From: Pseudomonas reidholzensis
GTDB taxonomy: Bacteria; Pseudomonadota; Gammaproteobacteria; Pseudomonadales; Pseudomonadaceae
Reading direction: 5' to 3'
Length of the DNA stretch: 64,000 bases
NCBI RefSeq assembly: GCF_900536025.1
Contig: NZ_UNOZ01000037.1
Span: 124,001-188,000 of the forward strand
In this document: one piece after another, positions 54,701 to 63,298 of the stretch
Layout of the letters: each line of letters opens with the position of its first letter
Position numbering within the stretch: the stretch's first letter is position 1
Notes under the pieces: model-generated
What the model saw: only the letters and a program-made list of their open reading frames with translations
Databases searched by the model: none
Told to the model about the DNA's origin: nothing
Made by a program: the position numbers and the translations under genes

Positions 54701-56959
54701 TCAGTTCGGGGGCTCCACCAGCAGCCCGTCAACCCGCTGGAAGCCGCGTGGCAGCTTGCTGCCGCGTCGGCCGCGCTCACCCTTGTAGTGCTCCAGATCG
54801 TCGGGTTTCAAAGACAGGGTACGCTTGCCTGCCTGCAATACAAGGGTCGAGCCCTCGCTGATCACGGCCAGGTCGGTAACATACTCTTCACGGCTGGCGA
54901 CTCGCTCACCCGGCACGCCGATGATCTTGTTGCCCTTGCCCTTGCCCAGCTGTGGCAGGTCGGCGACCTTGAACACCAGCAACCGGCCTTCGGTGGTGAC
55001 CGCCGCCAGCCAGTCCTGCTCGCGATTGGCCACTGGCCGCGGGGTAATCACCTTGGCGCCGTTGGGCAGGCTGAGCAGGCCCTTGCCGGCCTTGTTCTTG
55101 GCCTGCAGGTCTTCGCCCTTGACCACGAAGCCGTAACCGGCGTCCGAGGCCACCACGTACAGGGCATCGTCCTCGGGCAGCAGCACGCACTCGAAGGTGG
55201 CGCCCGGTGGCGGGGTCAGGCGGCCGGTCAGCGGCTCGCCCTGGCCACGCGCCGAAGGCAGCGTGTGGGCCGCCACCGAATAGCTGCGGCCCGTCGAGTC
55301 GATGAGCACGGCAAACTGGTTGGAACGCCCGGTTGCGGCGGTCTTGAAACCATCGCCGGCCTTGTAGGAAAGGCCCGTGGCGTCGATATCGTGGCCTTTG
55401 GCGCAACGTACCCAGCCTTTCTCCGAGAGCACCACGGTGACCGGCTCGGTCGGCATCAGCTCGTTTTCCGAGAGCGCCTTGGCTTCAGTGCGCTCGACGA
55501 TCGGCGAGCGGCGGGCGTCGCCGTAGGTTTCGGCGTCCTTGATCAATTCGCTACGGACCAGCTTGCGCAGCTTGGCGTCGCTGCCGAGCAGGGCCTGCAG
55601 CTTGGCCTGCTCCTTGAGCAGCTCGTCCTGCTCGCCGCGGATCTTCATCTCTTCCAGGCGCGCCAGCTGACGCAGGCGGGTCTCGAGGATGTATTCGGCC
55701 TGGATCTCGGTCAGCTCGAAGCGGGCGATCAGCGCCTGCTTGGGGTGCTCCTCGGTGCGGATGATGTGGATCACTTCATCCAGGTTGAGGAACGCGGTGA
55801 GCAAACCGTCCAACAGGTGCAGGCGCCGCTCGACCTTGTCCAGGCGGTGCTGCAGGCGGCGACGGACGGTACCGATACGGAACTGCAGCCACTCCTGGAG
55901 CAAGGCCCGCAGGTTTTTCAGCTGCGGCCGGCCGTCGAGGCCGATGATATTGACGTTGACCCGGTAGCTGCTCTCCAGGTCGGTGGTAGCAAACAGGTGC
56001 TGCATCAGCTCATCGGCGTCGATCCGGTTGGAGCGCGGGATGATGACGATGCGGCAGGGGTTCTCGTGGTCCGACTCGTCACGCAGGTCGGCGACCATCG
56101 GCAGCTTCTTGGCCTGCATCTGTGCGGCGATCTGCTCGAGCACCTTGGCCCCGGACACCTGGTGCGGCAGCGCGGTGACGACGATATCGCCGTCCTCGAC
56201 ACGGTACACGGCGCGCATGCGGATCGAGCCCTTGCCGCTCTCGTACATCTTCAGGATGTCGGCGCGGGGGGTGATGATCTCGGCTTCGGTCGGGTAATCC
56301 GGGCCCTGGATATGCTCGCACAGCTGCTCGAGGGTGGCCTTGGGCTCATCCAGCAGGCGCACGCAGGCACTGGCCACTTCGCGCAGGTTGTGCGGCGGCA
56401 CGTCGGTGGCCATGCCCACGGCGATCCCGGTGGTGCCGTTGAGCAGGATGTTCGGCAGGCGCGCCGGCAGTACGGCCGGTTCCTGCAGGGTGCCGTCGAA
56501 GTTCGGCACCCAGTCGACGGTGCCCTGGCCGACTTCAGTGAGCAGGACTTCGGAGTAACGCGACAGGCGCGCCTCGGTGTAGCGCATGGCCGCGAAGGAC
56601 TTCGGATCGTCCGGCGCACCCCAGTTGCCCTGGCCGTCGACCAGCGTATAGCGGTAGCTGAACGGCTGGGCCATCAGCACCATGGCTTCGTAGCAGGCGG
56701 AGTCGCCGTGCGGGTGGAACTTGCCGAGCACGTCGCCGACGGTACGCGCCGACTTCTTGTGCTTGGAATCGGCATCCAGGCCCAACTCGCTCATGGCATA
56801 GATGATGCGCCGCTGGACCGGCTTGAGGCCGTCGCCGATGTGCGGCAGGGCGCGGTCCATGATCACGTACATGGAGTAGTTGAGGTAGGCCTGTTCGGTG
56901 AAGTCAGCCAGGGAGCGGCGTTCGACGCCGTCGAGACTGAGTTCCAGTGAGTCGCTCAT
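54701..56959 (-). CDS. parC: DNA topoisomerase IV subunit A
   Basis: A 752-residue ParC. The quinolone-resistance region reads GKFHPHGDSACYEAMV with Ser87 and Glu91, the susceptible form. The catalytic tyrosine is Tyr127 (AAMRYTEARLS). A coiled-coil gate (about 400-480) and a degenerate C-terminal beta-pinwheel (about 495-740) follow. It decatenates daughter chromosomes with ParE. The parC start is 10 bp from the upstream retropepsin-like gene, so parC is downstream in an operon with parE. Confidence 0.97.
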   Translation of the reverse strand: MSDSLELSLDGVERRSLADFTEQAYLNYSMYVIMDRALPHIGDGLKPVQRRIIYAMSELGLDADSKHKKSARTVGDVLGKFHPHGDSACYEAMVLMAQPFSYRYTLVDGQGNWGAPDDPKSFAAMRYTEARLSRYSEVLLTEVGQGTVDWVPNFDGTLQEPAVLPARLPNILLNGTTGIAVGMATDVPPHNLREVASACVRLLDEPKATLEQLCEHIQGPDYPTEAEIITPRADILKMYESGKGSIRMRAVYRVEDGDIVVTALPHQVSGAKVLEQIAAQMQAKKLPMVADLRDESDHENPCRIVIIPRSNRIDADELMQHLFATTDLESSYRVNVNIIGLDGRPQLKNLRALLQEWLQFRIGTVRRRLQHRLDKVERRLHLLDGLLTAFLNLDEVIHIIRTEEHPKQALIARFELTEIQAEYILETRLRQLARLEEMKIRGEQDELLKEQAKLQALLGSDAKLRKLVRSELIKDAETYGDARRSPIVERTEAKALSENELMPTEPVTVVLSEKGWVRCAKGHDIDATGLSYKAGDGFKTAATGRSNQFAVLIDSTGRSYSVAAHTLPSARGQGEPLTGRLTPPPGATFECVLLPEDDALYVVASDAGYGFVVKGEDLQAKNKAGKGLLSLPNGAKVITPRPVANREQDWLAAVTTEGRLLVFKVADLPQLGKGKGNKIIGVPGERVASREEYVTDLAVISEGSTLVLQAGKRTLSLKPDDLEHYKGERGRRGSKLPRGFQRVDGLLVEPPN

Positions 56960-56969
56960 GCGGGCCTCG

Positions 56970-57488
56970 TCATTTCAGGTTCTGGCGCAACAGCATGCTG
57001 CCGCCGCGCTGGGTAAATTCAAGTTGTTTCAGGGCACTCATGCCCAGCAATACGGTTTCGCCGTCCAGGCCCGGGACCACCAGCGCGCGCACGTCGCGCA
57101 GGCGAATGTCGCCCAGTTGCAGGCTGTCCAGGCGGGTGCGGTAGCCCTCGGTGCGGCCATTGGCGGTGCTCAGTATCACCGGCGCACCGCGCTGCAGGTT
57201 CATGCCATTGGCCAGCGACTCGGGGATCGCCACGTCGGTGGCACCGGTATCGAGCATGAAATGCACCGTCTGGCCATTGATCGCGCCGTCGGCGACGAAA
57301 TGGCCCTGGCCGTTGCTCAACAGCCGCACTTCGATAAAGCCTTCGCCCTGGGTGGACTGCGGCTGGGCATTGGGATTTTGCTGACGGTCCTCCCATTGGC
57401 CGAAAAAGCGCGTGGCAAGGAACATCGCCGCCGCCCAGGCGACCACCATCAGTACCCTGCCCGCGCGCTTGCCGGCCGCCTGACTCAT
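56970..57488 (-). CDS. Retropepsin-like aspartic protease (clan AA, TIGR02281-type)
   Basis: A 172-residue protein with an N-terminal membrane anchor (about 10-26, VLMVVAWAAAMFLATRFFG) and a single-lobe aspartic protease domain. The active-site motif is FMLDTGATDVAIP (Asp near residue 80), and the VLLGMSALKQLEF motif completes it. Such proteins act as dimers, probably in the periplasm; the substrate is unknown. It overlaps the phytase-like gene by 4 bp and precedes parC by 10 bp. Confidence 0.82.
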   Translation of the reverse strand: MSQAAGKRAGRVLMVVAWAAAMFLATRFFGQWEDRQQNPNAQPQSTQGEGFIEVRLLSNGQGHFVADGAINGQTVHFMLDTGATDVAIPESLANGMNLQRGAPVILSTANGRTEGYRTRLDSLQLGDIRLRDVRALVVPGLDGETVLLGMSALKQLEFTQRGGSMLLRQNLK

Positions 57489-58471
57489 GACTTGGCGCTC
57501 CAGCCACCGTGCGGGGCGGCGAAGCGCCAGACGATCGGCCGCGACTCGCCATCGGCGCGGTCGCCATTGTTGTTGTCCAGGCCGATCCAGGCGCCTTTGC
57601 CATCGATGACCAGGCCCTCGGCAAGGCCGAACGGCTGATCATAGCGGCGTGACGGCTGCAAGGCATCGACCGCGAACGACCAGCAGCGCTCGACCTGGCC
57701 GCTGTCGGCGTCACGCCGGCAAATACGGTAGGCGTTGCGCTCCAGGGTGAACAGCTTGCCGTCATACCAGGCCAGGTCGGCGAAGTCGCGCGAGCGTGGC
57801 TGCGGATTGGGCATCTGTGGCGGCTGCATCTCGACCCCGGCTTCGCTGAGCAGCACGCAGCTGCGCCCGCAGGTCCACACCGACTGCTGGCGCTGCACCG
57901 CGACCAGGCCGCGGCGCTCACGCTCGGCGGCCAGCCACAGGCGGTCGCCCGCCGGGTTGATCGCCACGCCTTCGAACAGTGCATTGAAGTGCAGCAGCAT
58001 GCCACTGGCGCGGGCCTGACGGACCATCACCGGGTCGATCTTCAACCAGTCGGGCTGGCCCTCGAGCGGCAACTGCAGCACCGCCGCATGGGCCTCGCTG
58101 ACCAGGTAGAAGTTGCCTGCCTGATCGCAGCTGATACCCTCGAAATCCAGCGCGCCGCCGCGCACGTGGGCCACTGCCCAATGGCGCGCCTTCAGGCCCC
58201 AGGGCAGGCCACTCTCCGGCACCGGCGGTGGCGTGAAGGTCAACGCCTGGGCACGCCAGACGCCGTCCTGCTGGTCGAGCCGGTAGATGCGATCGTCGTC
58301 CCGGTCGGAAACGCCCCACAGGGCGCCGCGGCACCAGGCCAGGCCGGACAGGTTACCGCCGCGCATGCCGTCGATCGGATGCTCGGCGGTGAGTTTCAGC
58401 TCTGGCCAGTTACCGGCAAGGCTCGGCGCCGCAAGCAGCGCCAGCACCGCTGTCAGAAACAGACGGATCAA
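57485..58471 (-). CDS. Exported phytase-like esterase family protein
   Basis: A 328-residue secreted protein (signal peptide cut after SLA, about residue 19) with a beta-propeller-like pattern: LSGLAWCRGALWGVSDRDDD, DFEGISCDQAGNFYLVSEA, FEGVAINPAGDRLWLAAERE, DFADLAWYDGKLFTLERN and FGLAEGLVIDGKGAWIGLDN. This fits the esterase-like activity of phytase family; substrate and role are unknown. It overlaps parE (4 bp) and the protease gene (4 bp). Confidence 0.78.
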   Translation of the reverse strand: MIRLFLTAVLALLAAPSLAGNWPELKLTAEHPIDGMRGGNLSGLAWCRGALWGVSDRDDDRIYRLDQQDGVWRAQALTFTPPPVPESGLPWGLKARHWAVAHVRGGALDFEGISCDQAGNFYLVSEAHAAVLQLPLEGQPDWLKIDPVMVRQARASGMLLHFNALFEGVAINPAGDRLWLAAERERRGLVAVQRQQSVWTCGRSCVLLSEAGVEMQPPQMPNPQPRSRDFADLAWYDGKLFTLERNAYRICRRDADSGQVERCWSFAVDALQPSRRYDQPFGLAEGLVIDGKGAWIGLDNNNGDRADGESRPIVWRFAAPHGGWSAKS

Positions 58472-60372
58472 ACCATGACCTCGGCCAGGTTGCCTTTGGT
58501 CTCCAGCCAGCTCTTGCGATCACCGGCGCGCTTCTTCGCCAGCAGCTTGTCCATCAGCTCGCAGGTCGCCTCGACGTCGTCCAAGGTCAGCTGGACCAGG
58601 CGCCGGGTGTTCGGGTCCATGGTGGTCTCGCGCAGCTGCGGCGGGTTCATCTCGCCCAGGCCCTTGAAGCGGGTGACCTGCGGCTTGCCGCGCTTCTTCT
58701 CGGCGACCAGCCGATCAAGAATGCCGTCGCGCTCAGGCTCGTCGAGGGCGTAGTAGATTTCCTTGCCGAGGTCGATGCGGTACAGCGGCGGCATCGCCAC
58801 GTAGACATGCCCGGCCTCGACCAGCGTGCGGAAGTGCTGGACGAACAGCGCACACAGCAGGGTGGCGATGTGCAGGCCGTCGGAGTCGGCGTCGGCGAGG
58901 ATGCAGACCTTGCCATAGCGCAGCTGGGACAGGTCGGTGGCACCCGGATCGACGCCGATGGCGACGGCGATGTTGTGCACTTCCTGGCTGGCGAGCACTT
59001 CGCCACCGTCGACTTCCCAGGTGTTGAGGATCTTCCCGCGCAGCGGCAGGATGGCCTGGAATTCCTTGTCCCGCGCCTGCTTGGCCGAACCACCGGCGGA
59101 GTCACCCTCGACCAGGAACAGTTCCGAGCGCATCGGGTCCTGGCCGGCGCAATCCGCCAGCTTGCCGGGCAGCGCCGGGCCCTGGGTGATGCGCTTGCGC
59201 TCGACCTTCTTGCTCGCCTTGAGGCGCCGGCCAGCGTTGCTGATGGCCAGCTCGGCGAGCTGCATGCCCAGCTCCGGATGGCCGTTGAGCCACAGGCTGA
59301 AGGCATCCTTGACCACCCCGGAGACGAACGCCGCCGCTTCACGCGACGACAGGCGCTCTTTGGTCTGCCCGGAGAACTGTGGCTCCTGCATCTTCATCGA
59401 CAGGACGAAGCTGATCCGCTCCCAGATGTCTTCCGGCGCCAGCTTGACCCCGCGTGGCAACAGGTTGCGGAACTCGCAGAACTCGCGCATGGCGTCGAGC
59501 AGGCCCTGGCGCAGGCCGTTGACGTGGGTGCCGCCCTGGGCCGTGGGGATCAGGTTGACGTAGCTTTCCTGGACACTGTCACCGCCCTCGGGCAGCCACA
59601 GCAGGGCCCAGTCGACGGCTTCCTTGTTGCCGGCCAGGCTGCCGCAGAACGGCTCGTCGGGCAGCCGCGGGAACTCGCTGACCGAGTCGACCAGGTACGA
59701 GCGCAGGCCGTCCTCATAGTGCCATTCGACTTTTTCGCCGCTGGCCTTGTCCTCGAAGCTAATGGACAGGCCCGGGCACAGCACGGCCTTGGCCTTGAGC
59801 ACATGCTTGAGGCGGCTGATGGAAAATTTCGGCGAATCGAAATACTTCGGGTCAGGGCTGAAATACACGCTGGTGCCGGTGTTGCGCTTGCCAACGCTAC
59901 CGACAACTTCCAGCTCGGTGGCCTTGTAGCCATCGGCGAAGGTCATCTGGTACTCGTTGCCGTCGCGCTTGACCCGCACCCGCACCTGCGTCGACAGGGC
60001 GTTGACCACCGAAATGCCGACGCCGTGCAGGCCCCCGGAGAACTGGTAGTTCTTGTTCGAGAACTTGCCACCGGCGTGCAGCTTGGTGAGGATCAATTCG
60101 ACGCCAGAGACGCCTTCTTCCGGGTGGATGTCCACCGGCATGCCGCGGCCGTCGTCGCTGACTTCCAGCGAATGGTCGGCATGCAGCACGACCTGCACCG
60201 AACGGGCGTGACCGGCCAGGGCTTCGTCGACACTGTTGTCGATGACTTCCTGGGCGAGGTGGTTCGGCCGGCTGGTGTCGGTGTACATGCCCGGACGCTT
60301 GCGAACCGGGTCGAGGCCGGAGAGGACTTCGATGGCGTCTGCGTTATAGGCGCTAGCGCTGGGATTGGCCAT
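58468..60372 (-). CDS. parE: DNA topoisomerase IV subunit B
   Basis: A 634-residue ParE with GHKL ATPase motifs (VIDNSVDEALAGHA, DDGRGMPVDIHPEEG, GGLHGVGISVVNAL), a transducer, and a TOPRIM domain starting with LFLVEGDSAGGSAKQARD. The region LPLRGKILNTWEVDG is the quinolone-linked segment. It forms A2B2 topoisomerase IV with ParC. It lies 34 bp after yqiA in the nudF-yqiB-cpdA-yqiA-parE order known from E. coli. Confidence 0.97.
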   Translation of the reverse strand: MANPSASAYNADAIEVLSGLDPVRKRPGMYTDTSRPNHLAQEVIDNSVDEALAGHARSVQVVLHADHSLEVSDDGRGMPVDIHPEEGVSGVELILTKLHAGGKFSNKNYQFSGGLHGVGISVVNALSTQVRVRVKRDGNEYQMTFADGYKATELEVVGSVGKRNTGTSVYFSPDPKYFDSPKFSISRLKHVLKAKAVLCPGLSISFEDKASGEKVEWHYEDGLRSYLVDSVSEFPRLPDEPFCGSLAGNKEAVDWALLWLPEGGDSVQESYVNLIPTAQGGTHVNGLRQGLLDAMREFCEFRNLLPRGVKLAPEDIWERISFVLSMKMQEPQFSGQTKERLSSREAAAFVSGVVKDAFSLWLNGHPELGMQLAELAISNAGRRLKASKKVERKRITQGPALPGKLADCAGQDPMRSELFLVEGDSAGGSAKQARDKEFQAILPLRGKILNTWEVDGGEVLASQEVHNIAVAIGVDPGATDLSQLRYGKVCILADADSDGLHIATLLCALFVQHFRTLVEAGHVYVAMPPLYRIDLGKEIYYALDEPERDGILDRLVAEKKRGKPQVTRFKGLGEMNPPQLRETTMDPNTRRLVQLTLDDVEATCELMDKLLAKKRAGDRKSWLETKGNLAEVMV

Positions 60373-60407
60373 GGGTTCTCGTCGTCAGTCTGGTGAGTGC
60401 GAAAAAA

Positions 60408-61016
60408 TCAAAATTCAGCAAAATCGAGCGCCGCATACTGCCCGCGGGCGATACCGGCGAAGGCCAGCAACGCCGGCAGGCGCTCGCTGAAACCTTGGAA
60501 ACTGTGGTCGCCGCCCGCCTCGATGCGCAGGGCACAGGCCCGGTAGTAAGCCTCGGCGTGGCGATAGTCGAGGGTTTCATCGGCCGTCTGCAACCACACT
60601 TGATAGCGGCTGGCGTCGGTCGGCGCGGGGACTTCCAGCTCGGCCAGGGCCTGCACGTGGTCCAGGGTCAGTTCCCAGGGCTCGTCGGTGTACAGGTTGC
60701 GCTGGGTGCCCAGGTAACCGTCGAACAGCCGGTGTGGGGCGACCGCCGGGTTGACCAGCAGGGCCTTGAGGCCGTGGCGCTGCGCCAGGTAAGTGGCATA
60801 GTAGCCGCCGAGTGAACTGCCCACCAGCAAGGGCGCGCCGAGCTCATCGATGGCGCTTTCGAGCTGGGCGATGGCCTGGCGCGGGTGGTGGTGCAGCGCG
60901 GGCACGCGCAACTGCGCGGACAGGCCCAGCTGCTGCATCACGGCCTCGAGCTGGCGCGCCTTGGTCGACAAGGGCGAGCTGTTGAACCCATGGATATAAA
61001 GGATGGAACCCGACAT
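60408..61016 (-). CDS. yqiA: Esterase YqiA
   Basis: A 202-residue alpha/beta-hydrolase of the YqiA/UPF0227 family. ILYIHGFNSSP (oxyanion region), the nucleophile elbow GSSLGG (Ser near residue 75) and GGDHSFQGF (catalytic His near residue 180) are all present. E. coli YqiA hydrolyses short acyl and palmitoyl-CoA esters in vitro. The ATG at 61016 follows CCGGGGGC; the frame extends 54 codons upstream without similarity. Confidence 0.88.
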   Translation of the reverse strand: MSGSILYIHGFNSSPLSTKARQLEAVMQQLGLSAQLRVPALHHHPRQAIAQLESAIDELGAPLLVGSSLGGYYATYLAQRHGLKALLVNPAVAPHRLFDGYLGTQRNLYTDEPWELTLDHVQALAELEVPAPTDASRYQVWLQTADETLDYRHAEAYYRACALRIEAGGDHSFQGFSERLPALLAFAGIARGQYAALDFAEF

Positions 61017-61158
61017 GCTGCCCCCGGAGTCTGCTGCGGCGCGCCCTCCTGTAGGGGCGCAGGGACGCGCAGTGTAGCGTGTTCGCTGGGCGTTGGCGTA
61101 GCTTAGGGATTTTCGCAACACTTTCCCCAGGCCTGGCGGGGCTGCTGCACGGCCCCGG

Positions 61159-61968
61159 TCAATAACCCGCGCTGTCAAAATCCAGTTTTACCTCGAAGTC
61201 GCGCGCGCGCTCCACGCCCGTCTCCAGCCGACCATCGGCATGCAGGCGAAGCCAGCGATACCCCGGCTGCTCCTCGCTGACCTTGAAGTCCTCGCTGTGC
61301 GGCGCGAACTGGATGCAGGTGGACGGCGTGGCCAGGAAGCGCACGCCGTCGCGCAGTTCATCCCACGCCTGGTGAATATGGCCCCAGAGGACCGCCCTGA
61401 CCTGCGCATGCTGGCGTACCCGCTGCAACAGCGCATCGGCATTGCGCAGGCCGATCGGCTCGATCCAGGCACAACCGATGTCCACCGGCTGATGATGGCA
61501 GCACACCAGGCAGTGGCGCTCGCCGGCCGTGGCCAAGGCGTCGTCGAGCAGCGCCAACTGAGCGTCTGCGAGCAGGCCGTGGGTCGCGCCGAGCACCGCC
61601 GAATCGAGCATGACGATGCGCCAGCCACCGATATCGGTCACCGCCTGGACCAGGTCACTGCCCTGCGCCACCTCGGCCATCACCCGCGCCTCGTCATGAT
61701 TGCCGGGCAACCACCGCGTGGGCACGGCAAACGCCGCGGTCATCTGGCGAAACGCCTGGTACGCCGCCACACTGCCGTCCTGGGTCAGGTCGCCGGTGCA
61801 CAGCAGCAGGTCGATCTGCGGCTGCTCGCGCTGCACCTGGGCGATCACGTGGCGCAGGCTGTCGCGCGTATTGAGGCCCAGCAGGGTGCCCGCCGGGTCG
61901 GCGAACAGATGGGCGTCGGTCAGTTGCACCACATGCAGCGGCGCGGGGGGATGGTTGGGCTGCGGCAA
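61159..61968 (-). CDS. cpdA: 3',5'-cyclic AMP phosphodiesterase CpdA
   Basis: A 269-residue class III cAMP phosphodiesterase. Its metallophosphatase motifs are QLTDAHLF, GDLTQDG, GNHDE, HHQPVD and GHIHQ, all intact. No ATG fits: the best start is TTG at 61968 with AGGAGA six bases upstream; another TTG at 61983 would add five residues but lacks a Shine-Dalgarno. A rare start would keep expression low, sensible for an enzyme that drains cAMP. It lies 85 bp after yqiB. Confidence 0.9.
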   Translation of the reverse strand: MPQPNHPPAPLHVVQLTDAHLFADPAGTLLGLNTRDSLRHVIAQVQREQPQIDLLLCTGDLTQDGSVAAYQAFRQMTAAFAVPTRWLPGNHDEARVMAEVAQGSDLVQAVTDIGGWRIVMLDSAVLGATHGLLADAQLALLDDALATAGERHCLVCCHHQPVDIGCAWIEPIGLRNADALLQRVRQHAQVRAVLWGHIHQAWDELRDGVRFLATPSTCIQFAPHSEDFKVSEEQPGYRWLRLHADGRLETGVERARDFEVKLDFDSAGY

Positions 61969-62053
61969 CGGCCGTCTCCTCAAGCGGATTCAGGGCGATT
62001 ATCGCCGCTGACGGGTTTCGAGCAAACACTCGAAACCGATCCAGCTCACATTT

Positions 62054-62500
62054 TCAGCGTACCGCTACCAGTTCATGGCCGCAGGCCAGGCAATGACTCA
62101 GCCATTCGCCGAGAAACAGGTTGAGCTGGGCCTTCTCGTCCGGCTGATGCATCGCCTCGTTGGGGTACGGATAGATGCTGCGAAACCGCCGGGCGTGCTC
62201 GGCGCTGACCACTTCGGCCATGCGCGCATCGTGATACACCTGAACTTCCAGCTGCGGCACCGGCAACCACGGCAGGCTGTGCTCCTGACGCACCCGCAAG
62301 GTGGTGGTATACGGGCAGGACAACACCACATCGAGCACCAGCACGCCGAGCATCTGGTCGCCCTGGGTCATGCCGATACGGCGCGAACTCGGGGTGCTGC
62401 GCATGTCCGGGAGCAAACGCATCAGGCGGGCATAGTTGGCCTCGCAGGCTGACTGCAGCCCGACCAGATCGACCCGATAACGCTCGCGCAGCAGGTTCAC
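62054..62500 (-). CDS. yqiB: DUF1249 (YqiB) family protein
   Basis: A 148-residue cytoplasmic protein. Conserved blocks: CEANYARLMRLLPDMR, YTTTLRVRQ, PQLEVQVYHDARMAEVVSAE and YPYPNEAMHQPDEKAQLNLF. Function is unknown; the gene is strictly linked to nudF and cpdA in gammaproteobacteria. The start is GTG at 62500, overlapping the nudF stop as GTGA, so translation is coupled. Confidence 0.85.
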   Translation of the reverse strand: MNLLRERYRVDLVGLQSACEANYARLMRLLPDMRSTPSSRRIGMTQGDQMLGVLVLDVVLSCPYTTTLRVRQEHSLPWLPVPQLEVQVYHDARMAEVVSAEHARRFRSIYPYPNEAMHQPDEKAQLNLFLGEWLSHCLACGHELVAVR

Positions 62501-63114
62501 TTCCACATACCTCGTACTTCGTCTCTGTTCAGCGCCAGCCACTGCAGGCCAATGATCGTCGCCGCGTTACAGATACGTCCATCGCGTACGGCCTGCAGCG
62601 CGTCCTCGAACGACCACACCCGCACACGGATATCCTCACCCTCTTCTTCCAGCCCATGCAGGCCGCCGGCGCCCTCGCTGATGCAACGCCCGAGGAACAG
62701 GTGGACGAATTCGTCGCTGCCGCCCGGCGACGGGAAGTAGCGGGTCATCGGCCACAGGGCGGCAAACGTCAGCCCGGCTTCCTCGTCGGCCTCGCGGTGG
62801 GCGACCTCCTCAGGCTGCTCGTCCTTGTCGATCAGGCCGGCGACCATCTCGATCAGCCAAGGGTTGTCGACCTTGCCCATGGCACCGACGCGGAACTGCT
62901 CGATCAGCACCACCTCGTCGCGTTGCGGGTCGTAGGGCAGGACACACACCGCATCGTGACGCACGAACAGCTCGCGGCTGATTTCACGGCCCATGCCACC
63001 GGCGAACAGCTCGTGGCGCAGGTGCACCTTGTCGAGCTTGTAGAAGCCTTGGAAACAGTTCTCGCGCTTGACGATCTCGACCGCCCTTGGCACTGAAATT
63101 GACGTGTCTGTCAT
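62497..63114 (-). CDS. nudF: ADP-ribose diphosphatase NudF
   Basis: A 205-residue Nudix hydrolase with the box GLIDKDEQPEEVAHREADEE (residues about 92-111; GX5EX7REXXEEXG pattern), followed by AGLTF. It splits ADP-ribose into AMP and ribose 5-phosphate. First gene of the nudF-yqiB-cpdA-yqiA-parE group, with a GAGGAT-type Shine-Dalgarno. Confidence 0.93.
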   Translation of the reverse strand: MTDTSISVPRAVEIVKRENCFQGFYKLDKVHLRHELFAGGMGREISRELFVRHDAVCVLPYDPQRDEVVLIEQFRVGAMGKVDNPWLIEMVAGLIDKDEQPEEVAHREADEEAGLTFAALWPMTRYFPSPGGSDEFVHLFLGRCISEGAGGLHGLEEEGEDIRVRVWSFEDALQAVRDGRICNAATIIGLQWLALNRDEVRGMWK

Positions 63115-63298
63115 GGAAATCCTCGTTACCTCTAATGCTGCATCGCGCCATCCTACTCTGCGTGCCGCCCGGTTTCATCCCTTTCCAGCGACCGTTCGTG
63201 CGACCGGGACAGCTCGGCTTCTGTCTGTTAGCTTAGTGGCGAACCGAAGGCTTTGCCGACGGTCCAAGGCCGACTATTCCTGTTCTGCAAGGATCATC

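Noticed and set aside
54788..56950. 720-codon frame antisense to parC
   Set aside because: Same artefact of GC-rich codon use; no ribosome site, and the sense strand encodes intact ParC.
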